Positions 14,900 through 24,356 of a stretch of DNA of 32,451 nt are shown here, piece after piece. Under the pieces are notes generated by a model, which did not search any database, was not told the DNA's origin, and saw only the letters and a program-made list of their open reading frames with translations. Numbering within the stretch: the stretch's first letter is position 1; each line of letters starts with the position of its first letter. The position numbers and the translations under genes are program-made. Where the stretch lies: NCBI GenBank assembly GCA_013360185.1, contig JABWCO010000021.1:1-32451 (forward strand), read 5' to 3'. Source of the DNA: Bdellovibrio sp. GTDB taxonomy: Bacteria > Bdellovibrionota > Bdellovibrionia > Bdellovibrionales > Bdellovibrionaceae.

Positions 14900-16318
14900 A
14901 TGCAAAACTTCAGAATCGAAAAAGATCTTTTAGGTGAAAAGAAAGTTCCAGTAAACGCTTACTATGGTGTGCACACCGTGCGCGCCGTTGAGAACTTTCA
15001 AATCTCTGGCAACTCGATCGGCGAAGATGCCCTTTTTGTGCGCGCTTTGGCTTTGGTTAAAAAAGCCACAGCGCAAGCTAATGGTGAATTGGGGACAATT
15101 CCTGATGATGTCGCAAAATCCATAGTGCTTGCTTGTGATGCTATTTTAAAAGATCCAGAAAAATGGGGACCGCAATTTCCATCGGATGTTTTTCAAGGTG
15201 GGGCAGGCACTTCGGTGAATATGAACGCGAATGAAGTGATTGCTAATATTGCCTTGGAGCTACGTGGTTTAGAAAAAGGCAACTACTCGGTGATTCATCC
15301 CAATGATCACGTAAACAAGTGCCAATCCACGAACGACGCTTATCCGACAGCTTTTCGCGTGGCATTGTATGAACACTTGAATGTTGCGATGAAGGCAATT
15401 GATGAGCTGGCTTCTGCCTTTGAAAAAAAAGGCCAAGAGTTTAAAAAAGTTCTGAAAATGGGTCGTACCCAGCTGCAAGACGCTGTGCCGATGTCTTTAG
15501 GACAAGAGTTTAATGCCTTTGCGACATTGTTAAAAGAAGACAGTCGTTTGCTTAAGAGCGTACAGAAATTAATTTTAGAAGTGAACTTGGGTGCTACGGC
15601 AATTGGTACAGGTATTAATGCGCCGCCAGAGTATGCTCCGTTATCAGTTAAAAAATTAGGCGAAGTTACAGGCTACGCCTTTGTGCAGTCAGAAGACTAT
15701 ATCGAAGCCACCAGCGATTGTGGGGCGTATATTATTATTTCTAGTGCTTTAAAGCGCACGGCTGTGAAGCTTTCAAAAATTTGCAATGACTTGCGTTTAT
15801 TAAGCTCAGGTCCGCGTGCAGGCTTAAAAGAAATTAATTTGCCAGAAATGCAGGCGGGGTCTTCGATCATGCCGGCAAAAGTAAATCCGGTGATTCCTGA
15901 AGTTGTGAATCAAGTCAGCTTTAAAATTATTGGCAATGATTTAGCAGTCACTTTGGCGGCCGAAGCTGGGCAGTTGCAATTAAATGTGATGGAGCCTGTG
16001 ATTGCGTCGAGTTTATTTGAATCCATCAAACTTTTAACTAGTGCTTGTAAAACCTTAGAGGAAAAATGCGTCGTCGGCATCACGGCCAACGCCGAACGCT
16101 GTCGCGATTATGTCATGAACAGTATCGGCATCATTACCTTCTTAGATCCCATCATCGGTCATGCAGAAGGGGATAAAGTCGGAAAGATCTGTGCACAGAC
16201 AGGGAAAAGTGTCGCAGAGGTGGTGCTTGAACGTGGCTTAGTGACGCAAGAGCAGTTGGACGAGATTTTTTCGCCAGAAAATTTATTAAACCCAAAATAC
16301 ATGGGAAAGATGAAATAG
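14900..16318 (+). CDS. aspA: Aspartate ammonia-lyase
   Basis: A 472-residue cytoplasmic enzyme that converts aspartate to fumarate and ammonia. It has [22 protein letters not shown] at the start, MNANEVIAN, and the fumarase/aspartase signature [11 protein letters not shown] (residues 320-330), whose flexible loop holds the catalytic serine. The length equals E. coli AspA, and the N-terminal pattern favours AspA over FumC. In an amino-acid-consuming predator it would feed aspartate from digested protein into the TCA cycle. An AAGGGA ribosome site lies just upstream. A small hairpin (16323-16337) follows the stop without a clear T-run, so read-through into the next gene is likely. Confidence 0.94.
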   Translation: MQNFRIEKDLLGEKKVPVNAYYGVHTVRAVENFQISGNSIGEDALFVRALALVKKATAQANGELGTIPDDVAKSIVLACDAILKDPEKWGPQFPSDVFQGGAGTSVNMNANEVIANIALELRGLEKGNYSVIHPNDHVNKCQSTNDAYPTAFRVALYEHLNVAMKAIDELASAFEKKGQEFKKVLKMGRTQLQDAVPMSLGQEFNAFATLLKEDSRLLKSVQKLILEVNLGATAIGTGINAPPEYAPLSVKKLGEVTGYAFVQSEDYIEATSDCGAYIIISSALKRTAVKLSKICNDLRLLSSGPRAGLKEINLPEMQAGSSIMPAKVNPVIPEVVNQVSFKIIGNDLAVTLAAEAGQLQLNVMEPVIASSLFESIKLLTSACKTLEEKCVVGITANAERCRDYVMNSIGIITFLDPIIGHAEGDKVGKICAQTGKSVAEVVLERGLVTQEQLDEIFSPENLLNPKYMGKMK

Positions 16319-16374
16319 ATTTCGGTCAGAAGGACCGTTGAAAGGCCTCTGCTAACAAGTCTGGAGTTATAAAT

Positions 16375-17013
16375 ATGAAAAAGAAATTATCCATAGAATT
16401 AGTTGTCGATATCGTGTGCCCTTGGTGTTTTGTGGGAAAAAAGAATTTTCTTGATGCCGTCAACGCCAGCAAAGACCAATACGATTTCGATATTCGTATT
16501 TTGCCTTATCAATTAGATCCGTCGTCCCCAACCGCAGGTGTCAACCGTAAGCAATATCTTGTCAATAAGTTCGGCAGCGAAGCGCGTGTGAATGAAGCCG
16601 AAGGTCGCGTAAAAATGGCAGCCCAAGCCGCAGGCACGGACATTCACATGGAAAAAATGCTTGTGCACATCAACACCTTTGATTGCCATCGGGTGATTTG
16701 GTGGGCGGGCACAAAGGGCAAGCAACTTGAAGTGACCAATGCAATTTATGATGCTTATTACTTACAAGGTGCGGACTTTTCAAAAAATAAAAATCTTGCG
16801 CAAGTGGTAAGTTCTGTCGGTTTTAACTTACAAGAAGTCGAAGCCTTCCTAGAAAGCAAAGAAGGCCGTCCCGAAGTGTTGGCTATGATCGAAGAGATCG
16901 CCGAACTTGGCATCAGTGGTGTCCCGTTCTTCATCTTTAATCGCGAGGCAGGTGTTTCAGGTGCTCAGCCGAAAGAAGCCTTTTTACAAGCCTTTCAAGA
17001 GCTAGCTAAATAA
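16375..17013 (+). CDS. DsbA/FrnE-like thioredoxin-fold oxidoreductase
   Basis: A 212-residue protein with no signal peptide. It has DIVCPWCFVGKK near the start (Cys15 and Cys18), a helical insertion (about 55-150), and GISGVPFFIFN containing the cis-proline Val-Pro. This is the FrnE/2-hydroxychromene-carboxylate isomerase-like group of the DsbA superfamily. Its members are cytoplasmic disulfide oxidoreductases or isomerases, some involved in oxidative-stress tolerance. Ribosome site CTGGAG lies about nine bases before the ATG. It is probably cotranscribed with aspA, 56 bases upstream, and ends at a strong terminator. Confidence 0.87.
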   Translation: MKKKLSIELVVDIVCPWCFVGKKNFLDAVNASKDQYDFDIRILPYQLDPSSPTAGVNRKQYLVNKFGSEARVNEAEGRVKMAAQAAGTDIHMEKMLVHINTFDCHRVIWWAGTKGKQLEVTNAIYDAYYLQGADFSKNKNLAQVVSSVGFNLQEVEAFLESKEGRPEVLAMIEEIAELGISGVPFFIFNREAGVSGAQPKEAFLQAFQELAK

Positions 17014-17044
17014 AAAAGCGAAGACAGTGACTTCGCTTTTTCTT
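17014..17044. terminator. Rho-independent terminator
   Basis: The ten-base stem AAAAGCGAAG (17014-17023) with CTTCGCTTTT (17031-17040) and a seven-base loop is followed by TCTT. It ends the aspA-dsbA-like unit and faces a convergent gene. Confidence 0.85.
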
Positions 17045-17069
17045 GCTTGTTGAATTTAAGCCGAGAAAA

Positions 17070-17555
17070 CTAATTTCGTTTTTTACGCGCCTGATGGCGA
17101 TGCTCTTCAGCCCAGTTTTTTCTTTCGGTCAGCGAATGCATCTTTTCCATTTTTACTTTCGGTAAAGGGTGCAGGGCTGCTTTAAGGTGTGAATGCAGAG
17201 GCAGCAAAGACATGCCACTCATCAACATATCACGATAGATTTTTTCGAAGGTCTCATCCGGTGGGTCTTCGTTTAATAGCAAACGTTCAATTTCAGCACG
17301 AGCTACGGCCGCATGTTGTTCGGTGATAAAATCTAACTCTGTCATGACATCAATATCGGCCATTAAAGAGGTTAACTCACGCAACCATGTATAGCGTTCG
17401 GCGGTAGTTAAAACTTGAAACCATTCTGTTGGGGTCGCTTGATAGCCGACTTCGCGGTCGAATTCTTCTTTGAGCGTATTAAGAACTTCTTTTTGCAGAT
17501 TCCAAAGGGCTTGGCGAAGGACAAGGGCATTGGATTTATGAGAGTCTGATGACAT
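17070..17555 (-). CDS. Helical conserved-type hypothetical protein
   Basis: I do not recognise this protein. The 161-residue product is predicted to be cytoplasmic and almost wholly helical, with long amphipathic stretches (about 5-35, 48-110). A short loop with LPLHSHLKAALHPLP follows, then a very basic tail (HRHQARKKRN). The frame is uninterrupted, has coding-like composition, and is preceded by AGGAG about ten bases before the ATG at 17555. The basic tail could contact nucleic acid, but nothing shows that directly. It stands alone between a terminator and the DUF4360 genes. Confidence 0.7.
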   Translation of the reverse strand: MSSDSHKSNALVLRQALWNLQKEVLNTLKEEFDREVGYQATPTEWFQVLTTAERYTWLRELTSLMADIDVMTELDFITEQHAAVARAEIERLLLNEDPPDETFEKIYRDMLMSGMSLLPLHSHLKAALHPLPKVKMEKMHSLTERKNWAEEHRHQARKKRN

Positions 17556-17653
17556 GCGCAGGGCTCCTGTTTAGGCAAAGTCGTAATTTAGCGTATTTTT
17601 ATACGGAAAATCAACTTTTGCCGCACGCAGGAACCCCGGCGTATTAAATCGAA

Positions 17654-18247
17654 TTAGTAGCAACGTCTCCATTGAAGGTGGTAAATAACGCCAGATGAAA
17701 TGTCAGCGCTATCTACCGTCGCCAAAGTTTGCTCTCCGCGGCCGTTAGTTTGCGCCATCATTGAAGTATTGACGCGCAAGTTAACGCTTTCGCCGCACGG
17801 TGACCAGATCTGTGCTGTTGCAATTAAATTGTCAGTCAAAGTGTAAACGTCATTTACCGGGCCTATAAACGTGCGAGAAATGCGAGGTCCACGAGCACCA
17901 GCCCAGAAGTATTCTGCGTCAAAGCGTGATTGGCCGCCGCGAGGGATCGCATTGAAACCACGGTAGTCAACTTGGAAAACAGACACACTATAACCTTGTG
18001 GAACTTGAACCGGGACAGAGATATTACAAGATTTACGGTCCACGCGGCGACCGCCGCCGGCTTCAGTGACATAACCGTCAAACAAAATACTCAGTGCAGT
18101 TTGGTCAGGACTTAATGTAACACTCGCAGTGCCTGCAGGACATCCTGTGCCGCCGTAAGCCGGTTCGCCTAAGCGAATTTGTGCTTCAGCTTTCATTCCG
18201 ATCACTGATAAAACTCCAGCAAGTGTTAATAGTATTCTCGATTTCAT
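17654..18247 (-). CDS. Secreted DUF4360 protein, copy 1
   Basis: A 197-residue protein with a signal peptide (about 1-22, ending KAEAQ). The mature part follows the DUF4360 plan. It has GGTGCPAGTASVTLSPDQTALSILFDGY, then a cysteine in RKSCNISVPVQVP, a VDYRGF motif, a middle Cys in WSPCGESVNLRV, and a C-terminal QWRRCY. The four cysteines probably form two disulfides. DUF4360 domains are found in secreted bacterial and fungal proteins of unknown function. A G-rich ribosome site (AAGGGGG) precedes the ATG. It lies 50 bases downstream of a paralogue on the same strand. The pair arose by tandem duplication. Confidence 0.87.
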   Translation of the reverse strand: MKSRILLTLAGVLSVIGMKAEAQIRLGEPAYGGTGCPAGTASVTLSPDQTALSILFDGYVTEAGGGRRVDRKSCNISVPVQVPQGYSVSVFQVDYRGFNAIPRGGQSRFDAEYFWAGARGPRISRTFIGPVNDVYTLTDNLIATAQIWSPCGESVNLRVNTSMMAQTNGRGEQTLATVDSADISSGVIYHLQWRRCY

Positions 18248-18297
18248 GGTTCCCCCTTGTTAAAAACAGTTTTTGTTCTAAATTTTTTTTCTTAAAA

Positions 18298-19044
18298 TTA
18301 ACGTCGTCCTGGGCCTGGGTATCGAGGCGGTCTGCCTGGATCTGGCACTTGCGGATTTGGGCGTGGTGGCTGTGCAACCCCTGAAGAAGGAGTGCATTGT
18401 CGCCATGCCAGTTGATAGCGTTGAGATTGAATCTGTCCATCCAGACTGTCCAAGCTAATCTGCGCTTGCACTAATGAGGATCTGTTCAGATTCTGAGCCA
18501 TCAAATAAGTCGTAATATAAAGCGCTTGCAAATTTTGATTGCCACAAGGGGCCCACGGGGCTACGCGAGGATCGACTTCGTGGCGAATATAGTAGTTGTC
18601 ATTGTAAGGCCCGCGGAATTCTTGAGCACGGAAGCTAAAAGTTCCACCATTTTCAAATCCAGGTCTTTCATTGCGTGGTTGGCTGCCATCAAAAGAATAC
18701 AACGCTTGATGAGTCACCACGGTCCCAGCTTCAGCGTATGCAAAACCTCGGTATTCGGCAGAGATCACGGCAAATGTCCAACCACTTGGAACACTTAAAT
18801 TTGCTTTGATTTGGCAGTTCGTGCGTTGCAAAGTGTTTTGCATCGTTGAAGCTGCTGTGAAGTTGTCTAAAAGGACAGAGAAGGTTCGGCCATCTGGAGA
18901 AATCGTAGCGCTGTGAGAGCCTGCTGGGCAACCTGACCCAACAAGCTGCAAGCCTTGCACGCGAACTCCTGGAGGAGTTTGGGCTTGAGCGATGAACGCC
19001 GTAGGTAGAGTCAAAAATGTTAAAGCTGCTATCTTACGCCACAT
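18298..19044 (-). CDS. Secreted DUF4360 protein, copy 2 with Pro/Arg tail
   Basis: A 248-residue paralogue of the gene at 17654. It has a signal peptide (about 1-20, ending AQAQ) and the same landmarks: GSGCPAGSHSATISPDGRTFSVLLDNF, RTNCQIKANLSVP, EYRGF, APCGNQNLQ and AWRQC. It differs by an extension of about 30 residues after the last shared cysteine. The extension is rich in Pro, Arg and Gly (PPRPNPQVPDPGRPPRYP), looks unfolded, and could bind wall or envelope polymers. The tail is inferred to be a surface or wall anchor, since nothing in it matches a known sorting signal. It is the first gene of the tandem pair. Confidence 0.86.
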   Translation of the reverse strand: MWRKIAALTFLTLPTAFIAQAQTPPGVRVQGLQLVGSGCPAGSHSATISPDGRTFSVLLDNFTAASTMQNTLQRTNCQIKANLSVPSGWTFAVISAEYRGFAYAEAGTVVTHQALYSFDGSQPRNERPGFENGGTFSFRAQEFRGPYNDNYYIRHEVDPRVAPWAPCGNQNLQALYITTYLMAQNLNRSSLVQAQISLDSLDGQIQSQRYQLAWRQCTPSSGVAQPPRPNPQVPDPGRPPRYPGPGRR

Positions 19045-19129
19045 GTCTTTAATCCCCCGGTGACAAACGTTACCTGGTTTCCCTTATAGCAAGGGCTAGG
19101 CCAAAGAAAGTGGTGGCAGGTTGGCTCTG

Positions 19130-21769
19130 CTAGGATGTCAAATCAGCTAAATGATTTAGCAGATCTAGGCGTTTAATAGGTTTTACAAGATGCAAATTGC
19201 ACCCGGCCTGAAGACTTTTTTCGATTTCTTCTTTCAAAGCGTAAGCCGTTAAAGCCCAGATCGGAATCGGGCGTAAGTTGTGGCTTTTTTCCCAGTTGCG
19301 AATTTCTTCTGTGGCAGCGACTCCATCCATCACGGGCATTTGCATGTCCATCAGGATTAAATCCACGGGCTGGGTCTTAAAAATGCGCACGGCTTCTTGG
19401 CCGTTTTCGGCTTCAATTAAAATGTGGGCCGTGTTTCTTAAATAGGCTTTCACTAAGTCGCGGTTGTCGACAGTATCATCAACTAATAGAATTTTCAAAA
19501 CTGTGGGACAGAGAGGGACCGAGAGACCGCGTTCTGTATCCTTGCGTTTTAAGCGCTGTTCGCTGGCGGGGCGAACTTTTGGTAAATCTAAAGTGAAACT
19601 AAAGGTGCTGCCGGCAAGACCATTGCTTTTGACAGTGATATCGCCACCCATCATGGTCGTAAGACGCTTGCAGATCGACAGGCCCAAACCGGTGCCACCG
19701 AACTTCCGCGTGATCGTAGAATCAGCTTGCGTGAAAGGGTGAAAGAGCTGTGTCAGTTTTTCTTCGGGAATGCCAATGCCTGAATCGGAAATTTCAAAAA
19801 GCAGATTGCCGGGTCGTTGTGGATCGTGATTTTCAGAAACCAATATATCAACGTGCCCTTGCTCTGTGAATTTAAGAGCATTGGAAAGCAAGTTTGAGAT
19901 AACCTGGCGGATGCGCGTCGGATCCCCCAGATAAATATTTTTAACTTCGTCTTTGATCTGCAAAGACAGACGCAAATCTTTCTGCTGCGCTTTTGGCAAA
20001 AACATCTCATAAACTTCCCCGGTGATCTCGGGAATATCAACTTCGGTCTTTTCCAAAGTTAAAAGACCCGCTTCGATCTTAGAGATGTCTAAAATGTCAT
20101 TCACGATATTGAGAAGATTTGCTCCGGCTTTTTTTGAAATATCAATATAGTAACGTTGCTCTTTGTCTAGCGGCGTGTCTTCAAGTAGATCCGCCATACC
20201 CAAGAGGACATTTAAAGGAGTGCGGATTTCATGGCTCATATTTGCCAGGAATTCGGATTTTGTTTGAGAGGCTTTTTCTAAGCGTAAATTCAGTTCATTT
20301 AGGTGCAAGGTTTTCTGTTTCACTATTTCTTGAACTCTAACGAAGCCATTGGCAATCGAAAGTAAAATCGCACAAATCAAAAACGTAAAAATAATCATCG
20401 AGACCAAAAACAATTCCGTATGAAGGTGTGAGCTTGCGCGCAGTGAGGTGTCTTGCGAAATATGGATTGTCCAGGCCAGGTTACCCAGAGTGAATAAATG
20501 TGAGGTGGTCATTGTCGGCGAAAAATGCAAGCGTTCGTCGGGCGTCGCTCGAGCGATTGAATCGACGATCATTCGCGTGGGACGTGCGGGGTCGGTTAGA
20601 GTGTGTTCGATGGTGATGCGATAACTCGGGTCTCCGATGATTTCCATCGTAGAAGCTAAAAGTTCTTGCAAACGAATCACTGCAAATAAGATTCCGCCCT
20701 TGTGGCCATACGCCAAAATAAGCAAAGGCGAGGGGTCCAACTGGGAAATCTTGATGGGCGCTAAGCTAATGACGTTATTATAAGTGCGCGCGACCTGAAA
20801 GATATTCTGAATTTCGGGTGAAAAAACGTGCTGGGGTTCCAAGAAGAACTTGTTTGTTTCAGGTGGAGCCACAAATTGGCTTTTGAAGCTGTTACGGCCT
20901 TGAAGGGGGGCCGCGATCCAGCCTAAGGTTCGAATTTCTGGGTTGTTGGCGTTTAACGTCTTAGCGAAGTCTTGGAACTCTTGAGACGTGACTCTTTCCG
21001 AGTTCGCGAAGAAGCTGCGCAAGGTGACTAAGATCGCCCGGTGAGTCCGTACGCTCTTTTCAATTTGGTTATAGGCTAAGTCTGATTTTTTTTGAAATTC
21101 CGCAAGGGATCTTTGATCTTCCACACTGTTTAAGAAATTAAGAGCCCCAACAATTAAAGCAAAACAAATAAATATGGGAAGGATAACGGTCTTGGTCGAA
21201 CGCATCCAAAAAGCCCGAGAGTCTTTAGAGAAAATCAATCCTAAGGGGCCGAACAGCAAACCTCCGGTGGCATCCCCAGAGAACCAGTGCAGCCAGTTCA
21301 TAAAGATATTTGCGGAATGCACTTGGTGTCCCAAAGTTAAAGCCAAAGTTCCTAGGCCGGAGCTGATCAGGGCCGCAAACGGGCCCGCTATGACCAGAAA
21401 TAAAATACAATCGCGTTCGATAAAAAATGCTTTTGGAAATTTGAGAAATCGTCGAATAAGTCTGTCAGCGGTGACTAAGCTTACGGTGTTGCCCATGGCG
21501 ATGGCGACAGCTAAGGAAAGCTGGGACATATCGCTTGGGGCGAATCTTGTAGACGTGATATTGATGAGCAAGGAACCCAGGAAAATCCCAGGCCAACGAT
21601 TTGGCCCCCACAAAAGCAGGGCCGCCAGTCCCAAGCCCGCTGGAGGCCATACGGGGGAGGCGTATCCCGGTGGCGTCGCCCACAATAGGCCCAGCTTTCC
21701 GGTCAAGAAGTATATCAAGACAATCACCAAGACTTGTAGGCCCGGGGATGTCCAAATTTTTTTGTTCAT
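19130..21769 (-). CDS. MASE1-CHASE hybrid sensor histidine kinase
   Basis: An 879-residue membrane kinase. An N-terminal MASE1 sensor of about eight membrane segments (1-210, with [18 protein letters not shown]) is followed by a periplasmic CHASE domain (about 225-445) and one more membrane segment (about 450-470). HisKA carries the phosphorylatable His513 in MSHEIRTP. The HATPase domain (about 615-730) shows [16 protein letters not shown] and GGTGLGLS. The C-terminal REC domain has acceptor Asp808 in [11 protein letters not shown] and a conserved Lys in LVKPI. There is no HPt, so phosphate must pass to a separate protein. The signal is unknown. It is transcribed alone. Confidence 0.92.
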   Translation of the reverse strand: MNKKIWTSPGLQVLVIVLIYFLTGKLGLLWATPPGYASPVWPPAGLGLAALLLWGPNRWPGIFLGSLLINITSTRFAPSDMSQLSLAVAIAMGNTVSLVTADRLIRRFLKFPKAFFIERDCILFLVIAGPFAALISSGLGTLALTLGHQVHSANIFMNWLHWFSGDATGGLLFGPLGLIFSKDSRAFWMRSTKTVILPIFICFALIVGALNFLNSVEDQRSLAEFQKKSDLAYNQIEKSVRTHRAILVTLRSFFANSERVTSQEFQDFAKTLNANNPEIRTLGWIAAPLQGRNSFKSQFVAPPETNKFFLEPQHVFSPEIQNIFQVARTYNNVISLAPIKISQLDPSPLLILAYGHKGGILFAVIRLQELLASTMEIIGDPSYRITIEHTLTDPARPTRMIVDSIARATPDERLHFSPTMTTSHLFTLGNLAWTIHISQDTSLRASSHLHTELFLVSMIIFTFLICAILLSIANGFVRVQEIVKQKTLHLNELNLRLEKASQTKSEFLANMSHEIRTPLNVLLGMADLLEDTPLDKEQRYYIDISKKAGANLLNIVNDILDISKIEAGLLTLEKTEVDIPEITGEVYEMFLPKAQQKDLRLSLQIKDEVKNIYLGDPTRIRQVISNLLSNALKFTEQGHVDILVSENHDPQRPGNLLFEISDSGIGIPEEKLTQLFHPFTQADSTITRKFGGTGLGLSICKRLTTMMGGDITVKSNGLAGSTFSFTLDLPKVRPASEQRLKRKDTERGLSVPLCPTVLKILLVDDTVDNRDLVKAYLRNTAHILIEAENGQEAVRIFKTQPVDLILMDMQMPVMDGVAATEEIRNWEKSHNLRPIPIWALTAYALKEEIEKSLQAGCNLHLVKPIKRLDLLNHLADLTS

Positions 21770-21888
21770 GCTAAAACTGTAGTCGCCATTTTACACAGAC
21801 TCAACAAATTCATCAGATCGATCCCGGCGAGCTTTCTTTGAAGTGCTGTCAATTATGTGGTATCACGGGGACTCGCAGGAGTTCATGT

Positions 21889-22365
21889 ATGTCAGAAACG
21901 CTAGGATATAAATTCAATCACACAATGTTAAGGGTCAAGGATCCCAAAGCGTCTTTGGATTTTTATACCCGCATTTTAGGAATGAAATTAGTGCGCCAAT
22001 TGGACTTTGCGGAATGGAAGTTTTCTTTATTTTTTGTCGCGTACGTTCCCGAGGGTGCAAGCGTCCCTGAGGACAATGAAGCCAATGCACGTTATACCTT
22101 TGGTCGGGAGGCCGTTTTAGAGCTGACTCACAATTGGGGAACGGAAGAACAAGAAAAAACTCCATATCATAACGGTAATACAGAACCCCGCGGCTTCGGT
22201 CATATCTGTATTACGGTGCCGGATATTCAGGCGGCCTGCGCGCGATTTGAGAAGCTCAATGTGACTTTTCAAAAAAAATTAGGCCAGGGCGGTATGAAGA
22301 ATATCGCTTTCATCCGTGATCCTGATGAATACTGGATAGAGATCGTTCAAGCAGGTTTATTGTAA
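21889..22365 (+). CDS. gloA: Glyoxalase I (lactoylglutathione lyase), long form
   Basis: A 158-residue enzyme that isomerises the hemithioacetal of methylglyoxal and glutathione to lactoylglutathione. The start ATG 21889 has AGGAG six bases before it. A longer in-frame start at 21838 lacks one and adds an unlikely N-terminus. Metal ligands read as His11, Glu78, His105 and Glu151. Their spacing (67, 27, 46) is like the longer eukaryotic and zinc-type pseudomonad enzymes, not the short E. coli nickel type. Zinc dependence is therefore a reasonable inference. It begins a closely packed plus-strand series, with mtgA starting two bases after its stop. Confidence 0.92.
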   Translation: MSETLGYKFNHTMLRVKDPKASLDFYTRILGMKLVRQLDFAEWKFSLFFVAYVPEGASVPEDNEANARYTFGREAVLELTHNWGTEEQEKTPYHNGNTEPRGFGHICITVPDIQAACARFEKLNVTFQKKLGQGGMKNIAFIRDPDEYWIEIVQAGLL

Positions 22366-22366
22366 A

Positions 22367-23116
22367 ATGAAAGAGTTTTTGCTGAAGGTCAGAAAATGGA
22401 TATGGCAGGCGATGCTGCTGTTCTTCGTGAGCAGTTTAGGCATGGTGTTGTTTTATCGTTTCGTACCTGTGCCGGCCACACCACTAATGGTTTGGCGAAC
22501 CCTGCAAGGCCTGGCGGCAGGAGAGTTTATTGGCATCAGCAAAGATTGGGTTGCCTTAGATGATATTTCTCCATCCGTGCAAAAGGCCGTGTTGAAAGCG
22601 GAAGACTATCGATTCTTTGAACATAACGGTTTTGATTTCGATGCAATTCAAAAAGCCATGAAGTACAACAAGACCAGTAAGCGGATTAAAGGCGCCAGCA
22701 CCATCTCGCAACAGACGGCTAAGAATGTGTTTCTGTGGCCGGGACGCGATTGGGTGCGCAAAGGTTTTGAAGCTTATTATACTGTTTTGATCGAGTTGGT
22801 TTGGCCCAAGGATCGCATCTTAGAAGTTTATTTAAACGTGATTGAAATGGGTCCCGGAGTGTATGGGGTTGAGGCTGCCGCACAAAAGTATTTTAAAAAG
22901 ACGGCAAAGAAGTTAACGGCGGGAGAGGCTTCTTTGATTGCTGCTGTTTTGCCAAATCCACGTAAGTTGCGTATTGATCGCCCCTCCATTTATGTCATGT
23001 CTCGGCAGCGACGCATTTTACGTCGGGTATCGCCCGAATTTCCTAAGCCGATCGAAGCGTCCTTGCTGGACTTCTTGGATCTGAAATTTGATGACACAGA
23101 AGAGAGCAATAACTAG
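22367..23116 (+). CDS. mtgA: Monofunctional peptidoglycan glycosyltransferase
   Basis: A 249-residue GT51 enzyme that polymerises lipid II into glycan strands. There is one N-terminal membrane anchor (about 12-32). The GT51 motifs are all present: KAEDYRFFEHNGFD with the catalytic Glu79, KGASTISQQTAKN, RKGFEAYYTVLIE, and KDRILEVYLNVIEMGPGVYGVEAAAQKYF. No transpeptidase domain follows, as expected for MtgA. It may act in the predator's septation or filament growth inside prey. It is translationally close to gloA, two bases after its stop. Confidence 0.94.
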   Translation: MKEFLLKVRKWIWQAMLLFFVSSLGMVLFYRFVPVPATPLMVWRTLQGLAAGEFIGISKDWVALDDISPSVQKAVLKAEDYRFFEHNGFDFDAIQKAMKYNKTSKRIKGASTISQQTAKNVFLWPGRDWVRKGFEAYYTVLIELVWPKDRILEVYLNVIEMGPGVYGVEAAAQKYFKKTAKKLTAGEASLIAAVLPNPRKLRIDRPSIYVMSRQRRILRRVSPEFPKPIEASLLDFLDLKFDDTEESNN

Positions 23117-23148
23117 CCTGCGCCCTTGATTCCCATTAGAATTTCCCC

Positions 23149-23814
23149 ATGACTAGGCAAAATAAAAAACAAAAAATGATCGCCGCCATAGAAAAAAAAG
23201 GGTGCCTGCTTGTTTATCCTTTGCAGAATCGCAAAGAGCCGGCGAGCTTGTGGTCAGAACTTTATCCGCGCACCAAAATGCGTTGGGCTTGGGATGAAAG
23301 TGGGGACAACCGCGTGGGCGAGCTGTGGGTCCTGCGCGAAGAGCTATCGCGTTCTAAAAAAGTCGTTTATGCCAAATGGTTTCAAAATCGCGCGACGTTT
23401 TTTTCACGTGAGGTGTTTGTGTGTTTGTTGGCGTTTCTAGGTTCGGCCAAAGGGCACGTCCATCTGCCGCGTGCTTCGCAAGAAGCTTTGGAAAGCTTCT
23501 TAATGGATTCTCCGCAGTCCACGAAGGTTATAAAGGAAAATCTGGGATGGCAGGGTAAAATGATGGAAAGCCATTTCAATCGTGCGATGAAGCCTCTGTG
23601 GCAAGGTCTTTTTTTAGTCGGTTTTGGCGAAGTCGCAGACTCTAGCTTTGCGTCGTTAAATATGGCAGCCACGCAGAATATTTTCGAAGACCTGTGGGGG
23701 CAAGCGCAGGGACTTGATGCTGCCGTCGCGGAAAAAAGACTGCTTAAAATTTTAGGCGAAGACAACCCGTTTATGAAATTCGCCCGTAAGTGTGTTGCCA
23801 AGGAGGCGTTATGA
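23149..23814 (+). CDS. Hypothetical cytoplasmic protein (possibly AlkZ/YcaQ-related)
   Basis: I do not recognise this gene securely. The 221-residue soluble product has a basic N-terminus, then a Trp- and charge-rich block (LWSELYPRTKMRWAWDESGDNRV), a segment FQNRATFFSREVFVCLLAFL, and a helical C-terminal half that probably forms winged-helix-like bundles. Its style recalls proteins loosely tied to the AlkZ/YcaQ DNA-glycosylase family, but I see no diagnostic motif. Its stop overlaps the start of the YbaK-type gene (ATGA), so the two are translationally coupled. The upstream gene mtgA is 32 bases away. Confidence 0.7.
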   Translation: MTRQNKKQKMIAAIEKKGCLLVYPLQNRKEPASLWSELYPRTKMRWAWDESGDNRVGELWVLREELSRSKKVVYAKWFQNRATFFSREVFVCLLAFLGSAKGHVHLPRASQEALESFLMDSPQSTKVIKENLGWQGKMMESHFNRAMKPLWQGLFLVGFGEVADSSFASLNMAATQNIFEDLWGQAQGLDAAVAEKRLLKILGEDNPFMKFARKCVAKEAL

Positions 23815-24317
23815 GTGACAAGGAAAAGACACCCATGACCTTGGCCGTTCGCGCCCTCCAGGAGGCGGGAGTGCCTTTTCAGAGTCATCTTTTTAACTAC
23901 GAAGAAAAAGGGGGGACTGCGGTTTCTTCGAGAGAATTGGGCGTAGCAGAACACAGTGTGATCAAAACCCTGATCATGGAGAAAGACGACAAAGAACCCT
24001 TGATAATTTTAATGCACGGCGATTTACAAGTTTCAACCAAACAGCTGGCCAGAGATTTGGGTGTAAAAACAATTTCTCCATGCAAACCGGAGGTGGCCGA
24101 TCGTCATTCCGGATACCAAGTGGGCGGGACTTCGCCCTTTGGTACGCGCAAGAAAATGCCAGTCTATATGGAAAAAACGATCTTATACTTAGATGTAATT
24201 TACATAAACGGAGGCAGGCGTGGATACCTAGTGTCTGTTTCACCTCGGGACGTGCAACGAATTTTACAGCCCCAATTGGTCTCTGTAGGCATTCCTGCGA
24301 AAGGTCTTCGGAGCTAG
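23811..24317 (+). CDS. ybaK: YbaK/EbsC-type aminoacyl-tRNA deacylase
   Basis: A 168-residue protein of the YbaK fold, which hydrolyses mischarged Cys-tRNA(Pro) and related species. TPMTLAVRALQEAGVPFQSH is the usual start. HSVIKTLIM carries the conserved lysine, and QVGGTSPFGTRKKMPVYME is the family signature, followed by INGGRRGYLVSVSP. An AGGAGG ribosome site lies four bases before the ATG, which overlaps the stop of the preceding gene. Proofreading of prolyl-tRNA charging is the established role. Editing of other mischarged species is possible. Confidence 0.93.
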   Translation: MSDKEKTPMTLAVRALQEAGVPFQSHLFNYEEKGGTAVSSRELGVAEHSVIKTLIMEKDDKEPLIILMHGDLQVSTKQLARDLGVKTISPCKPEVADRHSGYQVGGTSPFGTRKKMPVYMEKTILYLDVIYINGGRRGYLVSVSPRDVQRILQPQLVSVGIPAKGLRS

Positions 24318-24356
24318 TCTGCGACGATGGTCTAGCAAATTCAAATAACCATTCAT

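Noticed and set aside
16323-16337. Hairpin after aspA as terminator
   Set aside because: Only five pairs and no T-run follow it. Read-through to the next gene is more likely.
21174-21782. 202-codon plus-strand frame opposite the MASE1 kinase
   Set aside because: The minus-strand frame encodes an unmistakable kinase sensor domain. The opposite frame is a composition shadow.
23382-23954. 190-codon minus-strand frame across two plus-strand genes
   Set aside because: It spans the junction of two coupled genes with clear ribosome sites, and its product is low-complexity with no domain.
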